Below are positions 33,888 through 43,514 of a DNA stretch of 45,823 bases, in pieces. This DNA is from Candidatus Zixiibacteriota bacterium (lineage in GTDB: Bacteria; Zixibacteria; MSB-5A5; WJJR01): assembly GCA_016235085.1 (NCBI GenBank), contig JACRMA010000042.1, forward strand, positions 29,016 to 74,838, given 5' to 3'. The notes under the pieces were generated by a model. The model saw only the letters and a list, made by a program, of their open reading frames with translations. It was not told the origin of the DNA and made no database searches. The number at the start of each line of letters is the position of its first letter. The stretch's first letter is position 1. The position numbers were made by a program, and so were the translations under genes.

Positions 33888-34637
33888 ATGGACGAGGTGA
33901 ATGCCGGTGGGACCGGCGAAGTCGAAAAGTTGCGCGAGGAAAACGCCCGTCTTCGGCAGCAGCTCGAGTTGAACCGGACCGCATTGCACTACCTGGAACG
34001 CCTCGCACATCGCTTCTCCGGCGAAGAGGCCGCGCTGGAGAATCCCGATCAGATTCGCGCATTCTGCGAGCGCATTGTCCATGGGATCGATGTCCTGATC
34101 CAGGAATTCCGCGAACTCTTGTCGGGACGCAAAAGCTTCCAGAAAGACTTCGGCCTCGATCGCGCTGCGGCCGACTCGGCGACTCGCGTTTGGCGTTCTG
34201 AGAATTTTCAAGACATGCTGCGCCGTCTGTTCGACTGGAAATCGACCTCGCTCGATGACACCCAGATTAAAGAACTGCGGGCCGCAATTGATGAATTGAA
34301 ATATCACCAGCTCGCGCTCCTGGCAGGCTACGAGCAAAGCAGCCGCGAGGGGACTCTGGAGGTCCTGCGCACCCTTGCCCCGGAGACAATCCGCGCTGAA
34401 GTCATTGGCAAAGAAGGGGATGCGGGCACGAGTCTGTTCCGGCGGCTCAATCCATTCCGGAATTTGCTCTTGTGGAAAGAGTATCAGAGGCGCTATCAAG
34501 AACTGGTATCCGAGGATACCGGGCAGTTCGAAAAGCTGTTTCGTCCCGTATTCCGCCGGGGATATCGTGAAGTGATGCTCGCAAAGATGACGTCCCGGCA
34601 GGGGGATCAACACTCATCCGGCAAGGGGGATCGATGA
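33888..34637 (+). CDS. TagH-like T6SS protein lacking the FHA domain
   Basis: 249 residues from ATG 33888. Residues about 10-40 form a coiled coil (EKLREENARLRQQLELNRTA). The rest matches the C-terminal domain of T6SS FHA proteins (TagH/ImpI): KSFQKDFGLDRAA, YHQLALLAGYE, then LWKEYQRRYQELVSEDTGQFEKLFRPVFRRGYREVM. In known TagH proteins this follows an N-terminal phosphothreonine-binding FHA domain; here the coiled coil takes its place. ATG 33852 would add only 12 residues and no FHA. It is the first gene of the cluster and overlaps the tssJ start (ATGA). Role inferred from context: assembly or activation of the system. Confidence 0.8.
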   Translation: MDEVNAGGTGEVEKLREENARLRQQLELNRTALHYLERLAHRFSGEEAALENPDQIRAFCERIVHGIDVLIQEFRELLSGRKSFQKDFGLDRAAADSATRVWRSENFQDMLRRLFDWKSTSLDDTQIKELRAAIDELKYHQLALLAGYEQSSREGTLEVLRTLAPETIRAEVIGKEGDAGTSLFRRLNPFRNLLLWKEYQRRYQELVSEDTGQFEKLFRPVFRRGYREVMLAKMTSRQGDQHSSGKGDR

Positions 34638-35182
34638 GCCTGACCGTCACTGTGGGTAGGCGCCAGACAACGCGCCGCTGGATCGGAGCCAAGTTCACCG
34701 CCGCGTGCCTTGGCATTTTGATTTTGACTTCCATCTCCGGATGCGGCTGGCTCTTTGGCAAGCAGGAAAAGCCCATGCGCGTCGAAGTCGTCCTCAATGG
34801 GACGTCCGATTTGAACTTCGACGGCAACTCGGCGCATACGATCCGGGTCAAAGTCTATCTGTTGACCAGCACCGCGGGATTCACCGGAACCGATAAGGAT
34901 GTCTTCTTCAATCCCTCGTACCACGACCAGCTTGCCTCGGTGCTCGGCAATGACATCCTGGACAGCGGCAGCGTCATCGTGAGCCCTTCAGGGACAGCCA
35001 CCGTGGAGCTGGAGGGGAATTACTTCAAGGTCAAGAAGGCAAAGCCGGTCTTGTGCGCCATCGCCGATTTCTACCGGTCGGCCGGCGTCGCCCAGGAACG
35101 GCTGGCATTGAGCATAAAAAAAAAGACCGAGCAACGCGTAAAGATCGAGGTCGGCAGAGACTTCATCAAGAAGGCCCGGTAA
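34634..35182 (+). CDS. tssJ: T6SS outer-membrane lipoprotein TssJ
   Basis: 182 residues. The lipobox LTSISGC places the acylated cysteine at residue 37. After it comes the transthyretin-like fold typical of TssJ (SciN/VasD): MRVEVVLNGTSDLNFDGNSAHTIRVKVYLLTS, DQLASVLGNDILDSGSVIVSPSGTATVELE. TssJ anchors the TssM periplasmic end to the outer membrane. The unusually long N-terminal segment before the membrane stretch may mean that a later start is used, but no better start codon is seen. Confidence 0.9.
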   Translation: MSLTVTVGRRQTTRRWIGAKFTAACLGILILTSISGCGWLFGKQEKPMRVEVVLNGTSDLNFDGNSAHTIRVKVYLLTSTAGFTGTDKDVFFNPSYHDQLASVLGNDILDSGSVIVSPSGTATVELEGNYFKVKKAKPVLCAIADFYRSAGVAQERLALSIKKKTEQRVKIEVGRDFIKKAR

Positions 35183-35226
35183 TCCCATCCGGGCGCGCCG
35201 GCGTTCAAGAGAAGGACGGCACATTA

Positions 35227-36585
35227 ATGGCTCAGTATCATAAGGTGCTTTGGAGTGAAGGTCTCTTCCTGACCCAGCATCATTTTCAGCAATTCGACTC
35301 ATTCCATGAGCAGGACCGGTGGTTCCTGGCGCGGTCGCTGGTTCCCTTTGCCTGGGGAGCGGCGCACATCCTCATCGATACCGAGGCGGTCGCCAACCGG
35401 CTGTTCACCCTCACCGAGTTCGATGGTATCCTTCCGGATGGGACCACCGTGCGGGCGCCGTCCGTCGACGATGCGCCGCCGTCACGATCATTCGACAGCT
35501 ACTTCAAGCCGACCGACAAGGTTCTGTCCGTGTATCTCGGTTTGCCCCGTTTGCGCGGGGGCGCTCCTGGTGTCAAGATGGAAGAGCAGGAACCCCGGAC
35601 ACCCACGCGGTTCGTCCGCACGTTTTCGACCGTTGCCGACGAAGTCACCGGCGAAAACGAGCGGGAGATCCCGGTCGCCAAGAAGCGGCTGACGCTGCTG
35701 TTTTCCAGTGAAGACGTCGATGGTTTCGACTGCATCAAAGTGGCGGAGATCGAGCGCAATGCCGAGGGCGTTCCCCAGTTGCGCGAAACATTCGTTCCCC
35801 CGCTGCTATCGGTGAGTGCATCTCCCTGGCTCACCAATCAACTCCGCGGGCTTTTGGAGACCGCCTCGGCTAAAGCCCAGTCGCTGGCCGACCAGGTGCG
35901 GCAGCGGACACCGCTGCTGACCGAGTTCTCGACCTCGGACATGCCAAATTTCCTGAAGCTTCACACGGTCAACGCCTATATCCCGCCGTTGGTGCACATG
36001 CACAGCTACCCGCGCAGCGTGCACCCGGTGCAGTTGTTCGACATTCTCTCGCGCTATGCCGGAAACCTGTGTGCGTTCAAGATTGGTGAGCATCCCCGGA
36101 ATCTGCCGATCTACCGCCACGATGATTTGGGCGGCGTGTTCGTTCCGCTGATTTCCAAACTGCGTGAATTGCTGGAAGCGACCGTCGAGGCGCGGTACGT
36201 GAAGATTCCGCTCCGGCGGCTGGATGCCGGCCGTTACGATGGTGACGTCAGTGACGCGGAGTTATTCACGAATTCGGACTTCTATCTGGGCGTCAGTGCC
36301 GAGTTGTCCGAAAGCAAGATCGCGGGCGAATTCCCCAAGTATGCCAAGGTCATCTCACCGGCCATGATCAGCCGTCTCATCGGCAATGCCATTCCGGGCG
36401 CCGGGCTGGTATTCGTGCAATTGCCGCCGGCCGCCATTCCGCGCAAGGCCGGGATGGTCTATTTCCGCATCGATCCCCGGGGTGACCGATGGGATTACAT
36501 CAAGAATGCATCACAAATCGCGATTTACGTTCCGCCTCAGGAATTTCCGTCGATGGATATCGAATGTCTGGCGGTACAGAAATGA
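35227..36585 (+). CDS. tssK: T6SS baseplate protein TssK
   Basis: 452 residues, near the usual length. It begins YHKVLWSEGLFLTQHHFQQFD, a nearly invariant TssK start (the VxWxEGMFLxPQHFQQ pattern). The C-terminal end has ANSDF-like TNSDFYLGVSAELSE and GAGLVFVQLPPAAIPRKAGMVYFRID. TssK connects the baseplate to the TssL/TssM membrane complex. AGAAGGAC lies upstream of the ATG. It follows tssJ by 44 bases. Confidence 0.96.
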   Translation: MAQYHKVLWSEGLFLTQHHFQQFDSFHEQDRWFLARSLVPFAWGAAHILIDTEAVANRLFTLTEFDGILPDGTTVRAPSVDDAPPSRSFDSYFKPTDKVLSVYLGLPRLRGGAPGVKMEEQEPRTPTRFVRTFSTVADEVTGENEREIPVAKKRLTLLFSSEDVDGFDCIKVAEIERNAEGVPQLRETFVPPLLSVSASPWLTNQLRGLLETASAKAQSLADQVRQRTPLLTEFSTSDMPNFLKLHTVNAYIPPLVHMHSYPRSVHPVQLFDILSRYAGNLCAFKIGEHPRNLPIYRHDDLGGVFVPLISKLRELLEATVEARYVKIPLRRLDAGRYDGDVSDAELFTNSDFYLGVSAELSESKIAGEFPKYAKVISPAMISRLIGNAIPGAGLVFVQLPPAAIPRKAGMVYFRIDPRGDRWDYIKNASQIAIYVPPQEFPSMDIECLAVQK

Positions 36586-36632
36586 GCTTTTCTATTCCCG
36601 GCTGTGGTTGACCACGGCAAGGAGACAGTTCT

Positions 36633-37319
36633 ATGGCGGCCAAAACGGCTACAGAGCCTGTGCCCGCGACCCTTTCCAAAGTATGTGAGCGGGCCTTTTC
36701 TCTGATCCTGACACTGGTGCAGGGACGGGACTTCGGTGACGTCCAGCAACTGCGCGCCAATGTCGGGTCGATGTTTGCCGGCATCGAACGCGACGCCCGT
36801 ATGGCGTCCATCGCCACCGAAGACATCCAGTCGGCGCGCTTCGCTCTCACCGCGTTCATCGATGAAGCGATCGCCCGCTCCGACTGGTTCGGAAAACGCG
36901 ACTGGGCGCAGCGTCCACTGGCGCTGGAGTATTTCAGCACCAACAACGCCGGGGATGAGTTCTTCAGCCGGCTCGATGAACTGCGGCTTCGCGCGGAGGC
37001 CCGGGTGGGCGTGCTCGAAGTCTACTACACTTGCCTGGCGCTGGGATTCGAAGGCAAATACGCGCTGGTCGATCCGCGCCAGTTGCGCAGCTTGATTGAG
37101 GCTTTAGGGCGTGACATCGAGCGAATCAGGGGACGCGTCATTGATCTGTCGCCGCACTGGGTGCCCCCGGATGAACTTCTGGAACGGGTCAAGAAGGAAC
37201 TGCCCTGGTGGGCGGTCACGCTGGCATGCATGGTTGTGCTCTTTCTCATATTCGTTGTGCTCAATTATCTGTCTCACTCCAATGCGGACGATGCGGTGCG
37301 GAGTTTGTCGCGCATGTAG
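36633..37319 (+). CDS. tssL: T6SS inner-membrane protein TssL (DotU/IcmH)
   Basis: 228 residues: a cytosolic hook-like domain (about residues 10-185, with FALTAFIDEAIARSDW and VYYTCLALGFEGKYAL) followed by one C-terminal membrane segment (about 191-213). This is the short TssL form without a peptidoglycan-binding extension. The YxCLxLGFEGKY motif is characteristic. AAGGAG precedes the ATG. TssL recruits TssK and the baseplate. Confidence 0.96.
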   Translation: MAAKTATEPVPATLSKVCERAFSLILTLVQGRDFGDVQQLRANVGSMFAGIERDARMASIATEDIQSARFALTAFIDEAIARSDWFGKRDWAQRPLALEYFSTNNAGDEFFSRLDELRLRAEARVGVLEVYYTCLALGFEGKYALVDPRQLRSLIEALGRDIERIRGRVIDLSPHWVPPDELLERVKKELPWWAVTLACMVVLFLIFVVLNYLSHSNADDAVRSLSRM

Positions 37320-37350
37320 CGGCGGACTGTAAGCCAGGGAACGGTGAAAA

Positions 37351-40300
37351 ATGTTCAGCTTCCTTCTGCCCATACTGAAATCGAAACTCGCCGCGCTCGG
37401 CGCGGTGCTGGTCATCGCCCTGTTGCTGGTCCTGTGGGGGCCGAGGGTGGTCGGCTACAAGTATCGCTGGTGGTGTTATGGTCTGGCGATTCTCATCGTC
37501 GTCGGTTTCCTCCTGTATCTGCTCATTAAGAAACTGCGCGCCAAAAAGAACGCGCGCATGCTGGAGAAATTCCTCAACCAGCAGGCCGATGATCAACTTC
37601 TCTCGTCGCGCCCGGATGTTCAGGACGAGCTGGCGGCGATTAAAGAGAAGATGAACCGCGCGGTCGGGATTCTCAAAAAATCCCGCATTGCCCGCGGACG
37701 GCGGGGCGCCGAAGCGCTGTACGTGCTCCCCTGGTACATGATCATTGGGCCGTCGGCGTCCGGCAAATCGACGGCGATTCGCAATTCCGGGCTGCATTTC
37801 CCGCCGGTCGACCCCGACGCCGAGGATCCGGGAAAAGTCAAAGGGCTGGGTGGCACCCGCAACTGCGACTGGTGGTTCACCAATGAGGGAATCATCCTCG
37901 ACACCGCGGGCCGCTACACACTTTCCCCCAACGTTCAGGAAGACAGGGAAGAATGGTCGAATTTCCTGAAGATGCTGCAGAAGGCGCGTCCCCGGGCCCC
38001 GATCAACGGACTGATTCTGGCCGTCTCGGCGGCCGACCTGCTGCATCAGGATGCGGATGGCATCGAGGCGCACGCACGCGCCATGCGCAGCCGCATCGAT
38101 GAGTTGATCGTCAAACTGCAAGTGCTGTATCCCATCTATGTCGTTTTCACCAAGTGCGATCTGATCGCCGGGTTTGTCGAGTTCTTCGGCGATTTCACGA
38201 AGGCCGACCGGGAGCAGATATGGGGCTGGACGCGCAAGTATGAGCCGGCCCGCCGTCCCATGCGGGAGGAGTTCGAGCAGGAGTTCGCCCTGCTGTCTGG
38301 TGTGCTGGAGAATCGCCGCTCGCGCCAGCTGGCCGGTGAAATGCGTCCAGCACAGAGACGCGGCACCTATCTGTTCTCCGTCGAATTCGCCGCCGCCGGC
38401 CGGAAGCTCGCCACCTTCGTCGAAGCACTGTTCCAGCCGAATCCCTACCAGCAAAATCCTCTCGTGCGCGGATTCTACTTTACCAGCGGCACCCAGGAAG
38501 GGACTCCGATTGCCCAGGTGATGGAATCCATGCAGAAGGATTTCGGCCTGGTGTCGGATTTCATGGCGCAGTTTGAACCGCCCAAAGAGACCAAGGCCTA
38601 TTTCATCAAGGATCTCTTCCAGGAGATCATTCTTCCCGACGAAGCCAAAGTCTACCCCACGACAAAGGCCGCGAGGCGGCGCCGGGCTTTTCGGATAGCC
38701 GCCATGGTTGCGCAAGGGGTCATATCCGGACTGCTCATCCTCGCCATGGGCACATCGTACGTCAACAACTGCAGTCACAACGCAGAACTGGCGGCAACGA
38801 TCAAACGCGTCGCGGACGCCACAAGCTCTCAGACAAGTCCCTCGGTGAGCGCGCTCAACACGCTTGATGAGTTGCGCGACGAATTGGCGAAGGCCGGCAC
38901 CAGCATTCCACTTCGGCTGCGCTGGGGGCTCTATAGCGGTGATGCCGTCGTTCGCAAGGGGCTTGAGGTCTACTTCCAGCGTTATCACGACATCCTGCTC
39001 GAACCGGCCGCCCAGCGCCTGGCGGACAAGCTGATGCTGCCCCTTGATCACGCCGCCTCGAATTCGGAGGTGATCAACTACTACACGACGTTTACTGCGT
39101 ACCAGATGCTGACCGTTCCCTACGACTCCGCCTCGCAGGCGACCGGCACGCTCCGCGATCAGGTGGATTCCATCTTCCAATCATCGATGGATCAGGAATC
39201 GTTCCGCCAGTTCGCCCAGTTGAATGAGAAGCAGCTGCCCTTCTACTGGAAGTACCGCCCGGATGCGACGATCCGCTCGCTTCGAGCCACAGGAAGCCAG
39301 CGGGTGCTGTCCTTCGCGACTTCGCAGATGAACAGCCACTGGACAATGGACCTGATCTACAACGTGATGATCAGCGACATCAGCAGCAAGGAATCGGAAT
39401 TCACATACTCGGAGGCGGTGCCGGCCTCAATCAGGCTCAGCGGGAAAGTGCGCGTCCCGCGTGCATTTATGGCGGAGGTCTGGCAGAAGGACGTTCAGCC
39501 CGCCATCGAACGCATGCCGGAAGTGCTGAGAGCCGACCCAATGAAGAAGCCGGCCTTCTCGATGTTTACGGACGAACAGATTCAGCAGCGCCTCACGCAG
39601 AAGTATGTGACCGAGTTCATTGCGATCTGGCGGCAGTTCATTCAGTCCGGAATGATCTCCACGTTCCGTGATTTGGACGATGCCAACGATGGTCTCAAGG
39701 AATTCACGGGCGACAATTCTCCCGCGCTCACCGTCCTGAACAAGGTGTACGAACAGGGCAACCTGAAGGACCTCGATAAGGAATCCGCGAGGAAAGTGGA
39801 GCAGCAGTTCACGCCGTTGGGGCGGTTCTTCGGTCTGATTCAGGCCAGCGGGGACCCACCGAAGAAGACTTACAACGAACTCCTCGGCCAGGTGGCGGGC
39901 AAGCTCAAGGAGGTTCAGAAGAAGCTGGAGGGCGGCGCCCACTGCGGCGATGCGCTGCGTGATTTCGGCCGCGACATGCGCGAAATCTCCGGGAACGTCG
40001 AAAAGCTCCTGAACCAATCCGATTTGGCGCAGGATGCCGCCAAACTACTCTGTCAGCCCATCACCGGAGCCCAGAGTGCGGCGTTCCTCGGTGGCTGTGG
40101 CTGCCTGGATCAGGCCTGGAAAGCCCGCGTCTACGACTTCTACAACACGAACCTGAGCGGCATGTATCCGTTCACGCAGACCGATGACGGGGGAGTGGAT
40201 CGCGCCAACATGGAGGCGTTCTTCGATAAGTTCTCCGATTTCGTGACCTCGGAGCTTGGTGGTCCGGGAGGAGTGTCCGTTCCCGGCGGATTCCAGGACC

Positions 40301-40746
40301 AGATTGAAAAGGCACAACAGATCCAGCGTGTCTTGAAGAAAGGGCGCGAGAAACTCCGCTTCAGCATGGTGGCCGATGCGCGGAGCATGGCCGGAATCAA
40401 GGTCCTGCGGTTCAAATATGCCGGTTTCCCGGACCTCGAATATGTCTCCGGCACTCCGTACCCGGTGGAGTACGTGTGGCCGCAGGTTGGCGATGCCAGA
40501 ACCGAGCTGTCCATCGAGTCGACCACCAGCGGGGTCTTCTTCCAGCCGCTGCAATACAGCGGGGATTGGGGACTGTTCCACCTGATTGACCAGGCCGAAC
40601 GCGCCGGTTCCAACTTGATCTGGACGTTCAAGGCCCGCACTGGGCAGACACAGAGGGTCGTGCTCACGGTCACCGGAGAGGGCGCCGATTTCATTCTGAA
40701 TCATCGGTTCTCCCAATTCCAATGCCCTCAATCGGTGTGCCGATAG
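37351..40746 (+). CDS. tssM: T6SS inner-membrane protein TssM (IcmF)
   Basis: 1131 residues. Two N-terminal membrane segments (about 17-30 and 42-59) precede a cytosolic NTPase-like domain with Walker A GPSASGKST (133-141) and ILDTAGRY. A third membrane segment lies near 443-465, after which the long periplasmic domain continues to the end with YPFTQTDDGGVDRANMEAFFDKFSDF and a beta-rich terminus that binds TssJ. The Walker A residues are intact, so NTP binding is likely. It is slightly shorter than most TssM. A 639-residue open frame on the other strand is a shadow. Confidence 0.96.
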   Translation: MFSFLLPILKSKLAALGAVLVIALLLVLWGPRVVGYKYRWWCYGLAILIVVGFLLYLLIKKLRAKKNARMLEKFLNQQADDQLLSSRPDVQDELAAIKEKMNRAVGILKKSRIARGRRGAEALYVLPWYMIIGPSASGKSTAIRNSGLHFPPVDPDAEDPGKVKGLGGTRNCDWWFTNEGIILDTAGRYTLSPNVQEDREEWSNFLKMLQKARPRAPINGLILAVSAADLLHQDADGIEAHARAMRSRIDELIVKLQVLYPIYVVFTKCDLIAGFVEFFGDFTKADREQIWGWTRKYEPARRPMREEFEQEFALLSGVLENRRSRQLAGEMRPAQRRGTYLFSVEFAAAGRKLATFVEALFQPNPYQQNPLVRGFYFTSGTQEGTPIAQVMESMQKDFGLVSDFMAQFEPPKETKAYFIKDLFQEIILPDEAKVYPTTKAARRRRAFRIAAMVAQGVISGLLILAMGTSYVNNCSHNAELAATIKRVADATSSQTSPSVSALNTLDELRDELAKAGTSIPLRLRWGLYSGDAVVRKGLEVYFQRYHDILLEPAAQRLADKLMLPLDHAASNSEVINYYTTFTAYQMLTVPYDSASQATGTLRDQVDSIFQSSMDQESFRQFAQLNEKQLPFYWKYRPDATIRSLRATGSQRVLSFATSQMNSHWTMDLIYNVMISDISSKESEFTYSEAVPASIRLSGKVRVPRAFMAEVWQKDVQPAIERMPEVLRADPMKKPAFSMFTDEQIQQRLTQKYVTEFIAIWRQFIQSGMISTFRDLDDANDGLKEFTGDNSPALTVLNKVYEQGNLKDLDKESARKVEQQFTPLGRFFGLIQASGDPPKKTYNELLGQVAGKLKEVQKKLEGGAHCGDALRDFGRDMREISGNVEKLLNQSDLAQDAAKLLCQPITGAQSAAFLGGCGCLDQAWKARVYDFYNTNLSGMYPFTQTDDGGVDRANMEAFFDKFSDFVTSELGGPGGVSVPGGFQDQIEKAQQIQRVLKKGREKLRFSMVADARSMAGIKVLRFKYAGFPDLEYVSGTPYPVEYVWPQVGDARTELSIESTTSGVFFQPLQYSGDWGLFHLIDQAERAGSNLIWTFKARTGQTQRVVLTVTGEGADFILNHRFSQFQCPQSVCR

Positions 40747-40841
40747 AGGCTGTTGCCTGATAGAGGATCAAACTGGATCAGATTGGCAACCAGGACGGCG
40801 TACAAGGCTTATAGGATACTCGTGGAAGGATCAAAGACGTA

Positions 40842-41816
40842 ATGGCGGTACCACTGGTCGGATTATTCGGGAAGCTTCCGTCGCATCCCGATTTCGTGCG
40901 CATGAACGCGGGGAGTCCCTTGGCACGTGTCCTGGACACATGGATGCAGGAGGGACTGTCGGCAATGCGCACCCAGATGGGGAATGGGTGGGAGGCCGCC
41001 TTCGATCACGCGGCGCCCTTGTGTTTTGTATTTCGGTCGAAGGACCCGGCCGAGGCTTTGGTCGGGGTTTGCCGTCCGGGGCGGGATCACGGGGGGCGGC
41101 GCTACCCGTTCCTGATTTTTGCGCATGCCGCGCTGGGACGGGGCGGTTCAGCGTTTCATGTTGTCCCGCAAGGGTATGCGATGTTCCTTAATGCGGCACG
41201 GCGGATTGCCGTCGTCGAGTGCGCCGACGGAATCGATAACCATCGCGCCGCACAGGTTATGAATCTGGCGTCGATTCTACCGCAGAATCTGGTGGAATCG
41301 CAACAGCGATTCGATCGATATTTGAGCGATGTAACGATGGAGTCTTTCTGGCGGGGACTCTACGGAGATTTTCAGGACCGCCGAAAGTATCTGGTCGTTA
41401 AAAACGTGTTCGCCACGCTCGCTCCACGGCGTGGCCACGACGTTTCTCGTTTTGGGTTTGCGATGCGCATGCCGACTTCGGGAGATCCGGATCAGGTGGG
41501 TTTGCAGACCGCGACATGGCTGCGGCTTTGCCAGGCCACTTTGGGCGGCAACCCGCTGGACCAGTCCGTGCTATTTTGGTTTGCCGGTGGGGACGGATCC
41601 CCCACCGGGTGCTATCTGTTCTTTCGGGCTCCCGCTTCGAACATGTTCTCTTATCTGTTCGCTCCGCAAAATACGCATGATTCGATTTGGAATATTGAAA
41701 CCATGGGAGCCGGCCACCTCGACTCGGCGCGCGATCAGCTGGGCGAATCAGTGGCCTCAGCGCTCGATGCGCCGAACATGTCATTGAAGGATTTCATCCG
41801 CGCCGTGCAGGCCTGA
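40842..41816 (+). CDS. tagF: T6SS regulator TagF (DUF2094 domain)
   Basis: 324 residues beginning LVGLFGKLPSHPDFVRMNAGSPLARVLDTWM, the typical TagF start (GxxGKLPxxGDFV). Further conserved parts are APLCFVFRSKD, VGVCRPGRDHGGRRYPFLIFAHA, and YLFAPQNTHDSIWNIETM. In studied bacteria TagF represses T6SS assembly post-translationally and acts against the FHA-linked threonine phosphorylation pathway. It follows tssM by 95 bases; no PppA phosphatase domain is fused. No separate kinase gene is in the window. Confidence 0.88.
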   Translation: MAVPLVGLFGKLPSHPDFVRMNAGSPLARVLDTWMQEGLSAMRTQMGNGWEAAFDHAAPLCFVFRSKDPAEALVGVCRPGRDHGGRRYPFLIFAHAALGRGGSAFHVVPQGYAMFLNAARRIAVVECADGIDNHRAAQVMNLASILPQNLVESQQRFDRYLSDVTMESFWRGLYGDFQDRRKYLVVKNVFATLAPRRGHDVSRFGFAMRMPTSGDPDQVGLQTATWLRLCQATLGGNPLDQSVLFWFAGGDGSPTGCYLFFRAPASNMFSYLFAPQNTHDSIWNIETMGAGHLDSARDQLGESVASALDAPNMSLKDFIRAVQA

Positions 41817-41832
41817 TGCAGAGGATGTTGAA

Positions 41833-43413
41833 TTGGCTGACCTGAATGAACTGGTGAAACTGGGCGTGCAGCCGATTCCAGGGGAGAATCCCGCGGGATC
41901 GTCAATCGAGTTCGACCCTGCCTACGAGACGTTGCGCACCGAGATCCAGAAACTGGATTCGGTGAACAAGGACCCGCTCAACTGGCGGATGATCATCGAC
42001 AGCGGCTCGGATATCCTTGGCACGCGGTCGAAGCACCTCGTGGTCGCCGCCTATCTCACGCTTGCCCTCTTCGAAGAATTTGAATATCCCGGCCTTGCCT
42101 GCGGCCTGACCATCTGCCGCGACCTCGCCGCAAACTTCTGGGATCAAATGGAGCCGCCCGTCAAGCGCAAGCGGGGACGAATCGAGACGATCACCTGGCT
42201 GGCCGAGCGTTGCGGCAAACCGGCGGCGGATCTCAAGCCGAAACGCGAAGACAAAGAGGCGCTCGATACATGCGCCCAATGCATCAAGGACATCTCTGCC
42301 AAACTGTCCGAAAAACTCGGCAATGATGCACCCTCTTTCGGTGACCTGAATCGCAGTATCGAAAAACACGTCGCGGACCTGGCGGCCGCCGCCAAAGCCG
42401 CCGAGGCGGCCGATGCCGCCAAGAAGCTGCAAGCCGCCAAAATCGCCTCGGGTGAAATCGATGAACTCAGCACACCAGAGGATGCCAAGAAGCTTCTTAA
42501 GAAGATCCAATCGTCCAGCAAGCAGCTCTGCGATTTCTGGCGCAAACAGGACCCGGCTGATCCCGTCCCCTACCGCCTGATGCGGGCCATGACCTGGGAC
42601 CCGATCAAGGATGTCCCGCCCAATACCAATGGCTTGACCCAGATTCCGGCGCCGCCGCCCGATTTGACGACCCGGTTCAACGAACTCCAGCAAAAATCCG
42701 ACTGGTTGAATCTGGCCCAGGCGGTCGAGAACGCCTTCCCCAACTTCGCCCTCTGGCTTGATCTCCAGCGCTGGCTGGCTCAGGCGCTGACGGCATTGGG
42801 GGCGACCCACGCCGCGGCCTCTGATGCCGTAATGGGGTCATTGGCGGCGTTCCTCGCCCGTGTGCCAAACTTGCCCGACCTCAAGTTCGCGGGCGGTACC
42901 GTGACTTTTGCCTCGAACGAAACCAAGATGTGGCTGGGGAGTGAACTGAAGCGGTTCACCGTCGGTGGGGATGGCCAGGGAGCGTCCCGGGTCGCAACCA
43001 CCAATGTCCCCACAGGGCTCCTTGAAGCGGCCGAGCACGCGCGCCGCCTGGTCGCGGGCGGCAATCTGGCCGCGGCGTTGAAGCTTTTTCAAGACGGCAT
43101 GGCGGCGGCAGGGGAGAAGCGCGCCCACTTCCTCTGGCGGCTGGAAATGGCCCGGTTGTGTCTCGATGCCGGTCGGGCGGGAGTGGCGATCGCCCATTTG
43201 GAAGTCTTGGAATCTGAAATTGAAAGCCATGGTCTCGAAGGTTGGGAGCCGGATCTGTGCCTGCAGGTCTATATGGCTCTTCTCGGCGCCCGCCGGGCCC
43301 TGCTCAAGGACCCGAAACGCGCAACCCCGGACTTGGCTCTCAAAACGAACCAAACTCACGAGCGGCTTTGCCGGCTCAATGCCGTGGCCGCATTATCCCT
43401 GGACGGCAAGTAG
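41833..43413 (+). CDS. tssA: T6SS assembly protein TssA (ImpA N-terminal / VasJ C-terminal)
   Basis: 526 residues, TTG start 41833 (GAGG 8 bases upstream; the nearby ATGs at 41816 and 41825 are out of frame). The ImpA N-terminal domain begins PIPGENPAGSSIEFDPAYETLRTEI and includes NWRMIIDSGSDILGTRSKHLVVAAYLTLALF. An Ala-rich coiled linker (about 175-210) leads to a VasJ-like C-terminal domain (about 240-520) with VPYRLMRAMTWDPI and AHFLWRLEMARLCLDAGRAGVAIAHLEVL. TssA is the cap/primer of sheath polymerisation. Start codon choice is the weak point. Confidence 0.93.
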   Translation: MADLNELVKLGVQPIPGENPAGSSIEFDPAYETLRTEIQKLDSVNKDPLNWRMIIDSGSDILGTRSKHLVVAAYLTLALFEEFEYPGLACGLTICRDLAANFWDQMEPPVKRKRGRIETITWLAERCGKPAADLKPKREDKEALDTCAQCIKDISAKLSEKLGNDAPSFGDLNRSIEKHVADLAAAAKAAEAADAAKKLQAAKIASGEIDELSTPEDAKKLLKKIQSSSKQLCDFWRKQDPADPVPYRLMRAMTWDPIKDVPPNTNGLTQIPAPPPDLTTRFNELQQKSDWLNLAQAVENAFPNFALWLDLQRWLAQALTALGATHAAASDAVMGSLAAFLARVPNLPDLKFAGGTVTFASNETKMWLGSELKRFTVGGDGQGASRVATTNVPTGLLEAAEHARRLVAGGNLAAALKLFQDGMAAAGEKRAHFLWRLEMARLCLDAGRAGVAIAHLEVLESEIESHGLEGWEPDLCLQVYMALLGARRALLKDPKRATPDLALKTNQTHERLCRLNAVAALSLDGK

Positions 43414-43462
43414 AATCCGGTCGTATTGAAAAATAGCTGATGGAGGGGTGGCGAAAGAAAAC

Positions 43463-43475
43463 GAAAATCATTATC
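43463..43475 (+). promoter_or_regulatory. Second Fur-like site upstream of tssB
   Basis: GAAAATCATTATC fits GATAAT-C-ATTATC (6-1-6) with one mismatch. In 7-1-7 form 11 of 14 positions agree. It lies 39 bases before tssB in a locally AT-rich gap, so chance similarity is possible. Confidence 0.35.
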
Positions 43476-43514
43476 TTTCTAACTGGACAATCTTCAGAGA
43501 CGAGGTGAAAGCGT

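Noticed and set aside
37261-39180. 639-residue open frame on the minus strand
   Set aside because: It lies fully antisense to tssM, whose protein has clear family motifs; long antisense frames are expected in GC-rich coding DNA.
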